A stretch of 22,406 nt of DNA from 40CM-4-69-5 sp036556905 (GCA_036556905.1 DATBIM010000016.1:1-22406), one strand, 5' to 3'. Shown: positions 15,854 to 22,406, counted from the first letter of the stretch. Made by a program: numbers and translations. The notes: generated from the sequence alone by a model not told the origin.

Positions 15854-16149
15854 CGGTCGCCACGGGTCGCATCGAGGGCATCATCGATCACGCGATCGGG
15901 CAAGGAGACCCCGGGGCGTCGGTACGCCGCCTTGGCGTTGGGGAGACCAAGCTTCACCAGGCCCTCGGAAACCAAACGCTGGAGCTTGCCGGCGCTGACG
16001 TCTTCCGGTGGCACCCCGACGGTCGGCTGCCGAATCTCGGCGACGACGCGCCCGCGGTCGGTCACCAGGATGACATCACCGCGCTGCACGTCGCGCAGGA
16101 ACGCGCTGAGCCGGTCCTTCAGCGTGCGGATGTTCGTGGTCTTGAGCAT
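15850..16149 (-). CDS. Antitoxin of the Phd/YefM (prevent-host-death) type
   Basis: This 99-residue protein opens with MLKTTNIRTLKDRLSAFLRD, then VQRGDVILVTDRGRVVAEIR, the standard Phd/YefM DNA-binding dimer fold, followed by a variable toxin-binding tail with KLQRLVSEGLVKLGLPNAKA. It should neutralise the adjoining PIN toxin and repress their shared promoter. ATG at 16147-16149 lies only 5 nt after a -10-like TACCCT, so the transcript could be leaderless. The stop overlaps the toxin's GTG. A palindrome suited to antitoxin binding covers the promoter. Confidence 0.9.
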   Translation of the reverse strand: MLKTTNIRTLKDRLSAFLRDVQRGDVILVTDRGRVVAEIRQPTVGVPPEDVSAGKLQRLVSEGLVKLGLPNAKAAYRRPGVSLPDRVIDDALDATRGDR

Positions 16150-16154
16150 GATCT

Positions 16155-16183
16155 AGGGTAGCCTCACGAGGCTACATTGTCAA
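16155..16183 (-). promoter_or_regulatory. Toxin-antitoxin promoter with overlapping operator palindrome
   Basis: On the minus strand a consensus -35 TTGACA (16178-16183) and TACCCT (16155-16160) are 17 nt apart. Between and over them lies GTAGCCTC-GT-GAGGCTAC (16158-16175), a perfect 8-bp inverted repeat. This is the usual layout for antitoxin autorepression. Initiation would fall at or next to the antitoxin ATG. Confidence 0.6.
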
Positions 16184-16193
16184 CCGCAGCGGT

Positions 16194-16228
16194 TCGAACC
16201 CGCGTTCGCGGTGCGCCACGCGCACTTT
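16194..16228 (+). repeat. Direct repeat copy B, with T-arm-like hairpin
   Basis: This is the partner of 15223-15257 (30/35 identical). At its left edge GCGG-TTCGAAC-CCGC (16189-16203) can fold as a 4-bp stem with a 7-nt loop like a tRNA T-arm. It stands 11 nt upstream of the -35 box of the toxin-antitoxin promoter. Confidence 0.5.
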
Positions 16229-16539
16229 CAGCAGCGATCGGAAGTCCGACGATGGCTAGTCAACTTGGACACGCAGGGGATGAGAACTCGATGGGGTCGC
16301 TCGTCGCGCGTGTTGAACGATCACGACCCTCGGTGGCTCTGCCTGATGATCGATGGGAGCCCCCCCGATCGCGAGCTCACGGTGATCGGGAATCGTCGTG
16401 CTGGAGACGCGCGCCCGCAACCTCGCCGACATGGTCGCGACCTACGAGCGCTTCGCGGCGGAGGTCCGCCCCCGCCTCCGAACCGGTGCCCGGCCGCGCG
16501 GGGCTGGGGCGAACGACCGCACATCGGGCCGCATCGCCC
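16229..16539. other. Stretch without a recognisable gene
   Basis: Several frames are open on both strands because of high GC, but none gives a protein I recognise and none has a convincing ribosome-binding site. A plus-strand piece (from 16398) reads ETRARNLADMVATYERFAAE and could be a fragment of a lost helical protein. No repeat or hairpin stands out. Confidence 0.4.
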
Positions 16540-16809
16540 CTATCGCACCGCGTCCTGAAAGGCCGAGAGGCTGGGATCGGCGGCAACGCGGATCTGGTCG
16601 AGCTGGCCGAGGGCTCGACGCACGAGCTCGATGTCCCCGCTCGCCCAGGCCAGGCCGAGGGCCAGCACGAGGTCGTCGTGGTCCAGGTCCGCCCCCGTTC
16701 CCGCTCGCAACCGAACCACGGCCGTTGGCCCTCGAAAGGCGCGGCGGAGTGACAGGCAGAGATCCCGGGCCTGGGAAGCGGCGAGGATGGCCCGCTCGGC
16801 CGCCGTCAT
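16540..16809 (-). CDS. Small helical hypothetical protein coupled to a nucleotidyltransferase
   Basis: The 89-residue product begins MTAAERAILAASQARDLCLS and continues with FRGPTAVVRLRAGTGADLDHDDLVLALG and a C-terminal helix SGDIELVRRALGQLDQIRVA. It reads as mostly alpha-helical, without signal peptide or membrane segment; I know no family for it. The ATG at 16807-16809 overlaps the nucleotidyltransferase stop as ATGA, which strongly supports a real, co-translated gene; the same frame is open upstream but is only the shadow of the nucleotidyltransferase. It could be the partner in a nucleotidyltransferase-based toxin-antitoxin module, by position only. Confidence 0.65.
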   Translation of the reverse strand: MTAAERAILAASQARDLCLSLRRAFRGPTAVVRLRAGTGADLDHDDLVLALGLAWASGDIELVRRALGQLDQIRVAADPSLSAFQDAVR

Positions 16810-17270
16810 CGGTCCTGCTCGAGTGACCGGATGTCGGCGACATCCTGGGGTGACCCACGAAGACGCTTCAGGGCGATGAGCCCTTGCCGCGAAACCACGG
16901 TCACATCCCCTTTCTCCCAGTGCGCCGTCACGCGACTGTCCCACGCCTGAGACGTGACGCCCGGCCGAACCTCTATGACGTCCAGCACCATCACGTCGGG
17001 ATCCCCGGTCACGATCTTGGTCAGCCGGTGCATGACGACCTGGCCCCCGGCCAAGCGTGTCGGGGCGGACTCGCGCCTCCGATATCCGAGCGGGGCGAGC
17101 GCGTCGACGAGTGCGGCGATGGCCTCGGCTGGCACGAGCAGGTCGACATCGATCGTCGCGCGGGGCCGCGCGTGGATCGACATTGCGAGCCCTCCGCACA
17201 CGGCGAAGGGCACCGAGGCCTCGGCCAGAGCGGCTACGATGGCCCTGAACTCCTCGAAGAGGCTGGGCAT
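16806..17270 (-). CDS. Nucleotidyltransferase-fold protein (AbiEii / DUF6036-like)
   Basis: The 154-residue protein carries the minimal polymerase-beta nucleotidyltransferase signature: VPFAVCGGLAMSIHARPRAT (GG at 26-27) with IDVDLLV (D41, D43) and a third acid in VMVLDVIEV (D97). It ends with LIALKRLRGSPQDVADIRSL, a pattern typical of stand-alone NTases such as AbiEii/MenA-type toxins. They transfer a nucleotide to protein, tRNA or small-molecule targets; the target is unknown here. ATG at 17268-17270 gives normal family length. The frame is open further, and an ATG at 17444 would add 58 residues (MAALAPDVQERIRATASANA...), with GC-rich third positions near its start, so a longer form is possible. 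It overlaps the next gene by 4 nt. Confidence 0.8.
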   Translation of the reverse strand: MPSLFEEFRAIVAALAEASVPFAVCGGLAMSIHARPRATIDVDLLVPAEAIAALVDALAPLGYRRRESAPTRLAGGQVVMHRLTKIVTGDPDVMVLDVIEVRPGVTSQAWDSRVTAHWEKGDVTVVSRQGLIALKRLRGSPQDVADIRSLEQDR

Positions 17271-17635
17271 GTCCGGCCGCTGCGAGCCTACACGACGGGC
17301 GGAGCCGGAGACAAGGAAATGAGTGTGGGACAATTCGACGGGCCTGACCTGTCTCAGCGACGCGTCGGCCTGCCGGTAACGGCGCGCGTTGGCGCTCGCC
17401 GTGGCTCGGATGCGCTCCTGCACGTCCGGGGCGAGCGCGGCCATGCTGTTCGACCTCGGCCTCAAGAAGTCCCTCGACGACTGGGCGAAGCGGGCGAGAA
17501 GATCTGGCGTCCGACGCACCGTGCTCCGCTCGACTCGAAGCTGGAAACCGGTACTGCGCCGTCCGCGCGAACGTCTTGCGGTGCTCGCCCTTCTCCCAAT
17601 CGCCGTCCGCGTGCAGGAGCGCGTGTGGTGGTTAA
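17271..17635. other. Region upstream of the nucleotidyltransferase, no assigned gene
   Basis: The minus strand stays open in the nucleotidyltransferase frame. From ATG 17444 it reads as a helical peptide (VQERIRATASANARRYRQAD) with coding-like third positions for about 35 codons, so it may be an N-terminal extension or a fused small gene. The plus strand holds MLFDLGLKKSLDDWAKRARR from 17443, also unrecognised. No clear promoter or repeat is seen. Confidence 0.35.
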
Positions 17636-17923
17636 CATGATGCCCCAGATCGCCGAATAGACGGGGCGCCGCGCACCCTCGGCGTCGAGTTCCCCTTCGG
17701 GCTCCCGATCGGACCGCCTGGGGACACCCTATTGCAGACACGGGTGGTCCGCGCCGCGCTCGATCTACTAGAGCGCGCCGCGCCGCCCGGGCCCGTGGTC
17801 GAGCACTTCCCTGAGCCGTGGCCCCTCGACTTCGAGACGTGGAAGCGGGCCTGGCACCCGAAGGAGACGTCGCCGATCGTCCGCTGGATGATCGAGCAGC
17901 GCGTGCTCAGGCGATCGCCCTGA
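17636..17923 (+). pseudogene. C-terminal fragment resembling glycine/betaine/proline reductase selenoprotein B family
   Basis: The plus-strand frame after a TAA at 17633-17635 reads DGAPRTLGVEFPFGLPIGPP, GDTLLQTRVVRAALDLLERA, then PVVEHFPEPWPLDFETWKRA and stops with TGA at 17921. The PR-x-EFPFG-x2-IG-x-PGD-x2-LQ-x3-V-x2-ALDLLE pattern is how many selenoprotein B-type (GrdB/PrdB-like) proteins end. No ATG or GTG start with a ribosome-binding site and no N-terminal catalytic part is present, so it looks like a decayed 3' end. The assignment rests on a short segment. Confidence 0.4.
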
Positions 17924-18007
17924 ACGGCCGCGAGGCGACGCTGCTCCTCTTGATGCGGTGTGGCCCGGCGCTGAACCAATTCCTGGGTGAAGTCTGGGTA
18001 AACGAAA

Positions 18008-18038
18008 GGGGTCAGCGGCTTCACCGTCCGCTAACCCC
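18008..18038. repeat. REP-like hairpin
   Basis: GGGGTCAGCGG (18008-18018) pairs with CCGCTAACCCC (18028-18038), 10 of 11 pairs, around a 9-nt loop. The GGGGTCAG/AACCCC ends recall REP/BIME-type palindromes. It could also act as a weak bidirectional terminator between the fragment on its left and the gene at 18287. Confidence 0.4.
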
Positions 18039-18072
18039 TCGTCGTCCATGGTTGCCTCGTCGTCCATGGTTG
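18037..18072. repeat. Exact 18-bp tandem duplication
   Basis: CCTCGTCGTCCATGGTTG occurs twice head to tail at 18037-18054 and 18055-18072 with no mismatch. The length is a multiple of three. The first copy overlaps the right arm of the adjacent hairpin by 2 nt. Perfect identity suggests a recent slippage or repair event. Confidence 0.85.
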
Positions 18073-18286
18073 CGGGGGCCCGCTTTGCACAGTACTACAC
18101 GGTCCCCACCACCTACTGGGTCGATCTGGTCCGCGATCCCGATACCAGCAAACTATGGCTCTGAGACGGGCTGGATCGCCTCGGTGCGTCGATAGAGTCA
18201 GTCAGCCTTAGCCTTAGCCTGCTACTGCACTTGCCTACAACGACGCGGCAAAATGCAGCACCATCTCCCTTGCGGAGGCGCGTGCC
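18073..18286. other. Intergenic stretch before the DUF2269-type gene
   Basis: From 17924 to 18286 there is no recognised gene apart from the hairpin and tandem repeat annotated separately. A very short plus-strand frame (ATG 18048, stop 18164, 38 codons) ends AGARFAQYYTVPTTYWVDLV and may be a protein remnant. No convincing promoter for the downstream gene is seen, though its GGAGG site is clear. Confidence 0.35.
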
Positions 18287-18958
18287 ATGACCTATCCCCT
18301 GCTGAAGTTCGCCCACCTCCTCGGACTCACTCTGCTGGGTGCTGGATTGATTGGAGTCTGGTACGCCGACCTCCGCTCCAGGCAGGTGCGCGACCTGCCG
18401 CTCCTCGCCGAAACGATCCGAACAATCGCAGTGTTCTACGACGGCCTGGTTGTGCCGGGCGCCCTGCTGCTGCTCGGCTCCGGTACCTGGCTGACTGTCA
18501 CCGTGTACGGCGGCTGGGCTTTCCTCGGCATGCCATGGCTCGTCGGGATGATCATCCTGTTCACCTTCGAGTTCGTCGAAGGCAATACCGTGACCCGGCT
18601 CTACTTCATGCGCCTGCGCCGGCTCAGCCGGGAGGCGGTGGGGACGATGACACCGGCGCTCGCGGCGGCCCGGCGCGAGCACGTCCCAACCTTCACGCAC
18701 TTCCTCGACATTCCGCTCTTGTTCGTGATCGTTGCCCTCGGGGCGGCCCGGCCGACCACGTGGATCCTCTGCGCGGCTGGGACCGCGCTGGCCGTGTTGG
18801 CCGCGACGGTGCTCACGATCGTGGTGCCGCGCCTACCCGTCGCCGGCCGATGCGCGGTCCGTGTCGTAGGCCGGTTGGTGGCGGTGACCGGCTTCCCGCC
18901 TCGGAACGGAGCCTCCGGGGCGAGTCCACCGGCTACCACTCCCTGCGTTGCGTTATGA
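18287..18958 (+). CDS. DUF2269-type integral membrane protein
   Basis: The 223-residue protein begins MTYPLLKFAHLLGLTLLGAG, the characteristic first helix of DUF2269 proteins, with an early His in K-x2-H, and has four to five membrane segments (about residues 5-24, 50-70, 78-96, 143-160, 165-186). The intervening loop MRLRRLSREAVGTMTPALAA is basic, as expected for a cytoplasmic loop. The tail after residue 190 is Gly/Ser/Pro-rich and variable. Function of the family is unknown. ATG at 18287 has GGAGG 8 nt upstream. The acyl-CoA synthetase gene starts 13 nt after its stop, so the two are likely co-transcribed. Confidence 0.8.
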   Translation: MTYPLLKFAHLLGLTLLGAGLIGVWYADLRSRQVRDLPLLAETIRTIAVFYDGLVVPGALLLLGSGTWLTVTVYGGWAFLGMPWLVGMIILFTFEFVEGNTVTRLYFMRLRRLSREAVGTMTPALAAARREHVPTFTHFLDIPLLFVIVALGAARPTTWILCAAGTALAVLAATVLTIVVPRLPVAGRCAVRVVGRLVAVTGFPPRNGASGASPPATTPCVAL

Positions 18959-18971
18959 TTCCCGCGCGCCA

Positions 18972-20495
18972 ATGACCATCAGCACCTTACTGTCCCGGCA
19001 CGCACGGTACCGTCCCGATCATCTCGCACTCGTCTTCGAAGGTGACCGCCTCACGTTCCGCCAGTTCAATGCCCGCGTGAACCGGCTGGCCAACGCGCTG
19101 CTCGCGGCTGGGTTGACCAAGGGGGAGAAGGTCGCCACCGTCCTGCCCAACTGCCTGGAGCAGCTTGACGTGTACTGGGCGGCCGCCAAGACCGGGCTGG
19201 TCGTGGTCCCGATGAGCCCCCTTCTCCAGGATTCCGGTCTCCTCTCGCTCCTCGACAACTGCGACGCGCGGCTGCTTGTGTCGACCGGGGCGTTCGCCGA
19301 CACGCTCGACCGGATCCGGGGCCGGCTGCCCGGGATTCGCCCCGACCGCTGGGTGCTGACCGACGGCACCCGAGCAGGCTTCCAGACGTACGGCGCTCTC
19401 GTGGCCCAGGCCAGCGAGGACGAGCCGCCTGACGCCGGGATCGTCAGTGCTGATCCGTACAACATCATCTATTCAAGCGGAACCACTGGGGAGGCGAAGG
19501 GTATCGTCCACACCCACGCGGTCCGCACCGGCTACTGCACGCTCTTCGCTTCTGCGTTTCGGATGTCGCCCGAGAGCGTCTGCCTGCACGCCGGATCCAT
19601 CGTGTTCAACGGCGCCTTCCTCGACCTGATGCCCTGGATGTACTTGGGCTGCAAGTACATCCTGCACCGGGCCTTCGACGCGGACCAAGTGATCGCCGAG
19701 GTCGAGCGCTCGAGGGTGACCCACATGGTGATGGTGCCGTCACAGATCATCGCCATGCTGAACAGCCCGGCCTTCGCACCCAAGCGCCTGCAATCGCTGG
19801 AGATGATCCTGTCGGTCGGGGCGCCGCTGCACCTCGAATACAAGACGCGGCTGAACGAGGCGTTGCCGGGACGGTTCTACGAGCTCTATGGTTTGACCGA
19901 GGGATTCATGACGGTCCTCGACAAGCACGACGCCGTTCGGAAGGCGGGGTCGGTCGGGACGCCGATCGCGTTCTACGAGATGCGCATTCTCGACGATGCG
20001 GGGCGCGATGTGCCGGCCGGGCAAGTCGGCGAGATCTGCGGTCGAGGACCGCTCATGATGGCCGGGTACTACAAGCGCCCGGACCTCACCGCCACGGTCG
20101 TGGTCGATGGGTGGCTCCATTCCGGCGACCTCGGGTACGTCGACGAGGACGGCTATCTGTTCCTGGTCGATCGCAAGAAGGACATGATCATCTCGGGCGG
20201 TGTGAATGTCTATCCGCGTGATATCGAGGAGGTGGCCGTCCAGCACCCGGCGGTGATGGAGGTCGCGGTCTTCGGTGTGCCGGAACCTCGCTGGGGTGAG
20301 ACGCCCGTGGCCGCGGTCATCCTGCGCGAGCGGGGTGCCGTCAGCGCGTCCGAGCTCGCGGCGTGGATCAACGCGCGCGTCGGCGCGAAATTCCAGCGTG
20401 TCAGCGATGTCATGATCGTCGAGACCTTCCCGCGAAACGTCGCCGGAAAGACGCTCAAGCGCGTCCTGCAGGAGCAATACAGGGCGGGACGATGA
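18972..20495 (+). CDS. AMP-forming acyl-CoA synthetase / ligase (AMP-binding family)
   Basis: The 507-residue cytoplasmic enzyme has all ANL-superfamily core motifs: A3 IIYSSGTTGEAKGIVHTH (SSGTTG at about 168), A5 YELYGLTEGF, A7 HSGDLGYVDEDGYLFLVDRK, A8 KDMIISGGVNVYPRDIEE and A10 PRNVAGKTLKR with the catalytic Lys. It should activate a carboxylic acid with ATP and form a CoA thioester. Length and the SGGVNVYP motif fit medium- or long-chain fatty acid or aromatic acid ligases; the substrate is unknown. ATG at 18972 has no clear ribosome-binding site, so translation may depend on coupling to the DUF2269-type gene 13 nt upstream. A TTG start at 18948 would overlap that gene and lacks family residues. 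Confidence 0.95.
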   Translation: MTISTLLSRHARYRPDHLALVFEGDRLTFRQFNARVNRLANALLAAGLTKGEKVATVLPNCLEQLDVYWAAAKTGLVVVPMSPLLQDSGLLSLLDNCDARLLVSTGAFADTLDRIRGRLPGIRPDRWVLTDGTRAGFQTYGALVAQASEDEPPDAGIVSADPYNIIYSSGTTGEAKGIVHTHAVRTGYCTLFASAFRMSPESVCLHAGSIVFNGAFLDLMPWMYLGCKYILHRAFDADQVIAEVERSRVTHMVMVPSQIIAMLNSPAFAPKRLQSLEMILSVGAPLHLEYKTRLNEALPGRFYELYGLTEGFMTVLDKHDAVRKAGSVGTPIAFYEMRILDDAGRDVPAGQVGEICGRGPLMMAGYYKRPDLTATVVVDGWLHSGDLGYVDEDGYLFLVDRKKDMIISGGVNVYPRDIEEVAVQHPAVMEVAVFGVPEPRWGETPVAAVILRERGAVSASELAAWINARVGAKFQRVSDVMIVETFPRNVAGKTLKRVLQEQYRAGR

Positions 20496-20631
20496 TGTAG
20501 CTCAGGAGCATTACCACCAGCGTGAAGCCCCATTCGTAGGCTGCTCGGCGTTCTCGTCCCCGTTGCCCTGGGTGCGGCGGCGGTCCAGGCTGCCAGGACC
20601 TCGGACGTTCCGGGCAGGCACGACATTGTCC

Positions 20632-21057
20632 CTACGGCATCTTCGGCGGAGTGTGCTCAAAGGGGAGCCTGGCATACCGGGCCCTCTCGACTTCGATGAC
20701 GAGCGCGACTCTTCCCTCAGGATTGCGGAAGGGGAATGGCTTGCTGGTGTACTTGTGGGAAATCGGATCCATGAATTTGAAGTCGGAGTCAGGACGGCGC
20801 TCGACGACACGGCCGCGGAGTTGGGCTTCCATGTAGGGATCATGGAAATCCACGATGGAAAGTGCCACCCGCGGCTCCCGACGGGTGTTCTTCGCCTTCA
20901 GCGAGCCTTCGCCGGTGCAGACCAGAATCCGATCGCCTTCGCGTCCCACCCAGACCGGGACACTTTGCGGCGAGCCATCTGGCATCAGGGTGGCGAGGTG
21001 GGCGAAGTTCGCACGGTCGAGCAGCTGCTTGATCTCAGGGGACAAGGGCTGAGGCAT
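20632..21057 (-). CDS. PPOX-class (pyridoxamine 5'-phosphate oxidase-like) F420- or flavin-dependent protein
   Basis: The 141-residue split-barrel protein follows the PPOX F420-type pattern: LLDRANFAHLATLMPDGSPQ, SVPVWVGREGDRILVCTGEG, SLKAKNTRREPRVALSIVDF and a C-terminal IEVERARYARLPFEH. Such proteins are small dimers binding F420 or FMN in the cytoplasm and reducing enones or related compounds; the cofactor cannot be settled here. ATG at 21055-21057 has GAGGAG at good spacing. An insertion sequence ends 20 nt upstream of the ATG, so its native promoter may have been lost or replaced. It ends 136 nt from the convergent acyl-CoA synthetase gene. Confidence 0.88.
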   Translation of the reverse strand: MPQPLSPEIKQLLDRANFAHLATLMPDGSPQSVPVWVGREGDRILVCTGEGSLKAKNTRREPRVALSIVDFHDPYMEAQLRGRVVERRPDSDFKFMDPISHKYTSKPFPFRNPEGRVALVIEVERARYARLPFEHTPPKMP

Positions 21058-21077
21058 GTCTGGATCTCCTCTCGGCC

Positions 21078-22065
21078 GTAGTGTCCGAAAACTCATCCTA
21101 TACTCAGGCCGCCCGGTGATGGTAGCGCAACAGTCCGCCCAACCGCTCGCGGCAACGAACCTGGGTGCCCGCGAGCGTGCGGGTCCCTGGCGATGGGCGT
21201 AAGGACGACGCGGACCCCCGCGCCTTCCACGATGTCTCGGAATCCCTCCGTCCACTTGCGGTCTCGGTCGCAGATGAGGACCCGATGACTGGCCAGAAAC
21301 CCATCGACGGCGTCGGTGAGACACCGTGCCGCCTGGGCCATGAATGCGGCATCGGGATTGGGCGTCGAGCCCACCACGTGGACCCGCCGGCTCCAGAGAT
21401 CGATCACAAAGAGCGTGTAATAGGTCACCAGCCCACGGCGCGTCCAGACTTCGGTCGTGAAGAAGTCGGCGCCGGCGATCGCGCCCCAGTGAGCCCGCAG
21501 AAAGGTGCGCCAGGAGGACGGACGACGAGGCGCGGGTGGGATCCCGTTGTCTTTCAGCACCTTGGCGACCGTGCTTCTGGCGACGCGGTGGTCGAGATTC
21601 TTCAACGCGCCCTGGATGCGACTGTAGCCCCACGCTGGATTGTCGGTGGCCATCCGCAAAATGAGCCACGCGATCTCCTTCATGGTTCCGGGACGCCTCG
21701 GCCGCCGCGGCACGAACGTCCACTTTCGAGCGATCAGCCACCGGTGCCACCGTAGGATCGTGTCGGGCGTCACGATGGTCGCCACCTGCCTCAGGACTCG
21801 GCGACCGAGTCGCTGGCCCTTCACCGCGAGGCGTCGACGCTGGTCGTCGGTCAACCGGAGGCGCCGCCCCTTCAGCTGCTCCTTGAGGACGCGGTTTTCC
21901 TCCACCAGGTACTCGATGACCTGGTGTTGGTGGCGGTTGATCCATCCAGCGAGGGTCACGAGCAGCAGCCGCAGGGGGGAGAGATCGGCTCTCATAGGCC
22001 GATGGTACCGTGCTACATTCCGGCCTTGTACCGGGTGCGGGCTCGGCCGAGTATTCGGACACTAC
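21078..22065 (-). mobile_element. Insertion sequence with integrase-core transposase, internally deleted
   Basis: The element is bounded by perfect 12-bp inverted repeats GTAGTGTCCGAA (21078-21089) and TTCGGACACTAC (22054-22065). The match extends inward to 18 of 21 positions (GTAGTGTCCGAA-ACTC--CC). It spans 988 bp and holds one transposase gene. No clear target-site duplication is visible in the immediate flanks, in keeping with an old copy. The transposase type (HTH plus rve core) is found in IS3/IS481-related groups; I cannot fix the family. Confidence 0.75.
21093..21995 (-). pseudogene. DDE integrase-core transposase, C-terminally broken by internal deletion
   Basis: The open frame gives 300 residues. 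An N-terminal helical region (LVEENRVLKEQLKGRRLRLT) and HTH_21-like segment (AWGYSRIQGALKNLDHRVAR) precede the rve core with GAIAGADFFTTEVW (D177) and VLICDRDRKW (D243). After GVRVVLTPI the expected A-x-N-A-YAER segment with the catalytic Glu is missing, and the frame runs into unrelated residues. In another minus frame the last codons, ending at 21104, read QVRCRERLGGLLRYHHRAA, the normal C-terminus of this transposase type. So an internal deletion of several tens of codons, with frame change, has removed the third catalytic residue. The protein should be inactive. ATG at 21993-21995 is the start. Confidence 0.8.
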
Positions 22066-22406
22066 GAGTTGGATTCCGGGGATTGGGCGGGGGTGCAGCG
22101 GTGTCCGTGAAAGTCGGCGAACACCGAGGAAAACTGGCTAAGTGCTGTGATGTTAGGTGGTGACCCCGGGGGGATTCGACAGCATAACGAGTCCCGAGAG
22201 GTCGGCTCTCGAGCTGCCGTTCGAGGGCCTCGCGCTCTCAAACCCGAAGTGAGCCATCCCGGGTCACTGCAGTGACCCACCGACGGTGGTGGCCCCAACG
22301 GGATTTGGCAGTCGGAAGTGTTTGCTCCCATCTCGTTCAACGGGCTAGTGAATGCGCACCCGGGCGCCTGAGCTGTCTTATCCCGCGAGCCTGGGCTCGA
22401 CCGTCC
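22066..22406. other. Right-hand end of the window, no assigned gene
   Basis: No frame gives a recognisable protein. A minus-strand frame (22062-22340) is open but Cys/Pro-rich and without family features, and a plus-strand frame ends VSVKVGEHRGKLAKCCDVRW at 22163 without a credible beginning outside the insertion sequence. Base composition is slightly less GC-rich than in the genes. An 18-bp palindrome is annotated separately. Confidence 0.4.
22261..22278. promoter_or_regulatory. Perfect 18-bp palindrome, candidate operator
   Basis: GGGTCACTGCAGTGACCC is fully self-complementary. It is followed directly by a small hairpin CCACC-GAC-GGTGG at 22277-22289. The two share bases, so alternative structures are possible. 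It may bind a dimeric regulator of a gene to the right of the window. Confidence 0.4.

Noticed and set aside
16189..16228. A complete tRNA gene at repeat copy B
   Set aside because: Only a T-arm-like hairpin can be formed; no acceptor, D-arm or anticodon arm could be drawn on either strand.
1..22406. CRISPR arrays, rRNA genes or phage structural genes
   Set aside because: No regularly spaced repeats, rRNA-like segments or phage-type proteins were seen.

Overview
The window is a high-GC bacterial segment with tight, often overlapping gene junctions. A Liv-type ABC transporter, class-2 amidohydrolase, GlcG/HbpS protein and TPP enzyme recur together in soil and subsurface lineages such as Rokubacteria/Methylomirabilota and some Proteobacteria. 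The TonB-dependent receptor and a Wza-like export protein show a Gram-negative envelope. The exact taxon cannot be fixed from this sequence alone.

Region 1 (1-8474) is an uptake and catabolism block. A plus-strand amidohydrolase (10-1155) converges with a minus-strand operon read from about 8400 down to 1148: TPP-dependent enzyme, secreted GlcG/HbpS-like protein, LivH permease, a fused LivM-LivG permease/ATPase, LivF ATPase, VOC-fold protein and Gfo/Idh/MocA oxidoreductase. A good sigma-70-type promoter lies just before the first gene, and a strong hairpin separates the GlcG gene from the transporter. No substrate-binding protein is present. The set suggests import of a small carboxylate or aromatic acid followed by decarboxylation, ligation or oxidation, but the substrate cannot be read from the sequence.

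Region 2 (8475-14012) is envelope related. It has a membrane-anchored alkaline-phosphatase/sulfatase-fold protein between two small proteins that share a G-x-W-x-G-T segment, then a TonB-dependent receptor with an unusual start region (an 8-bp dyad and a probable 1-nt frame offset), and a lone Wza-like polysaccharide export protein.

Region 3 (14013-18286) is an accessory, decaying stretch. It holds a His-rich multi-spanning membrane protein, a VapC-like PIN toxin with a Phd/YefM-type antitoxin under a palindrome-bearing promoter, and a two-gene nucleotidyltransferase module. It also holds a C-terminal remnant resembling selenoprotein B-type reductases, an 18-bp tandem duplication and a REP-like hairpin. 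The toxin-antitoxin pair is flanked by direct repeats (30/35 identical) whose core resembles the complement of a tRNA T-arm, which suggests an old integration footprint.

Region 4 (18287-22406) holds a DUF2269-type membrane protein followed at once by an AMP-forming acyl-CoA synthetase. It continues with a PPOX/F420-type flavoprotein gene whose upstream side has been cut by an insertion sequence. That element (about 990 bp, 12-bp perfect terminal inverted repeats) carries a transposase with an internal deletion. The window ends in an apparently non-coding stretch with a perfect 18-bp palindrome.
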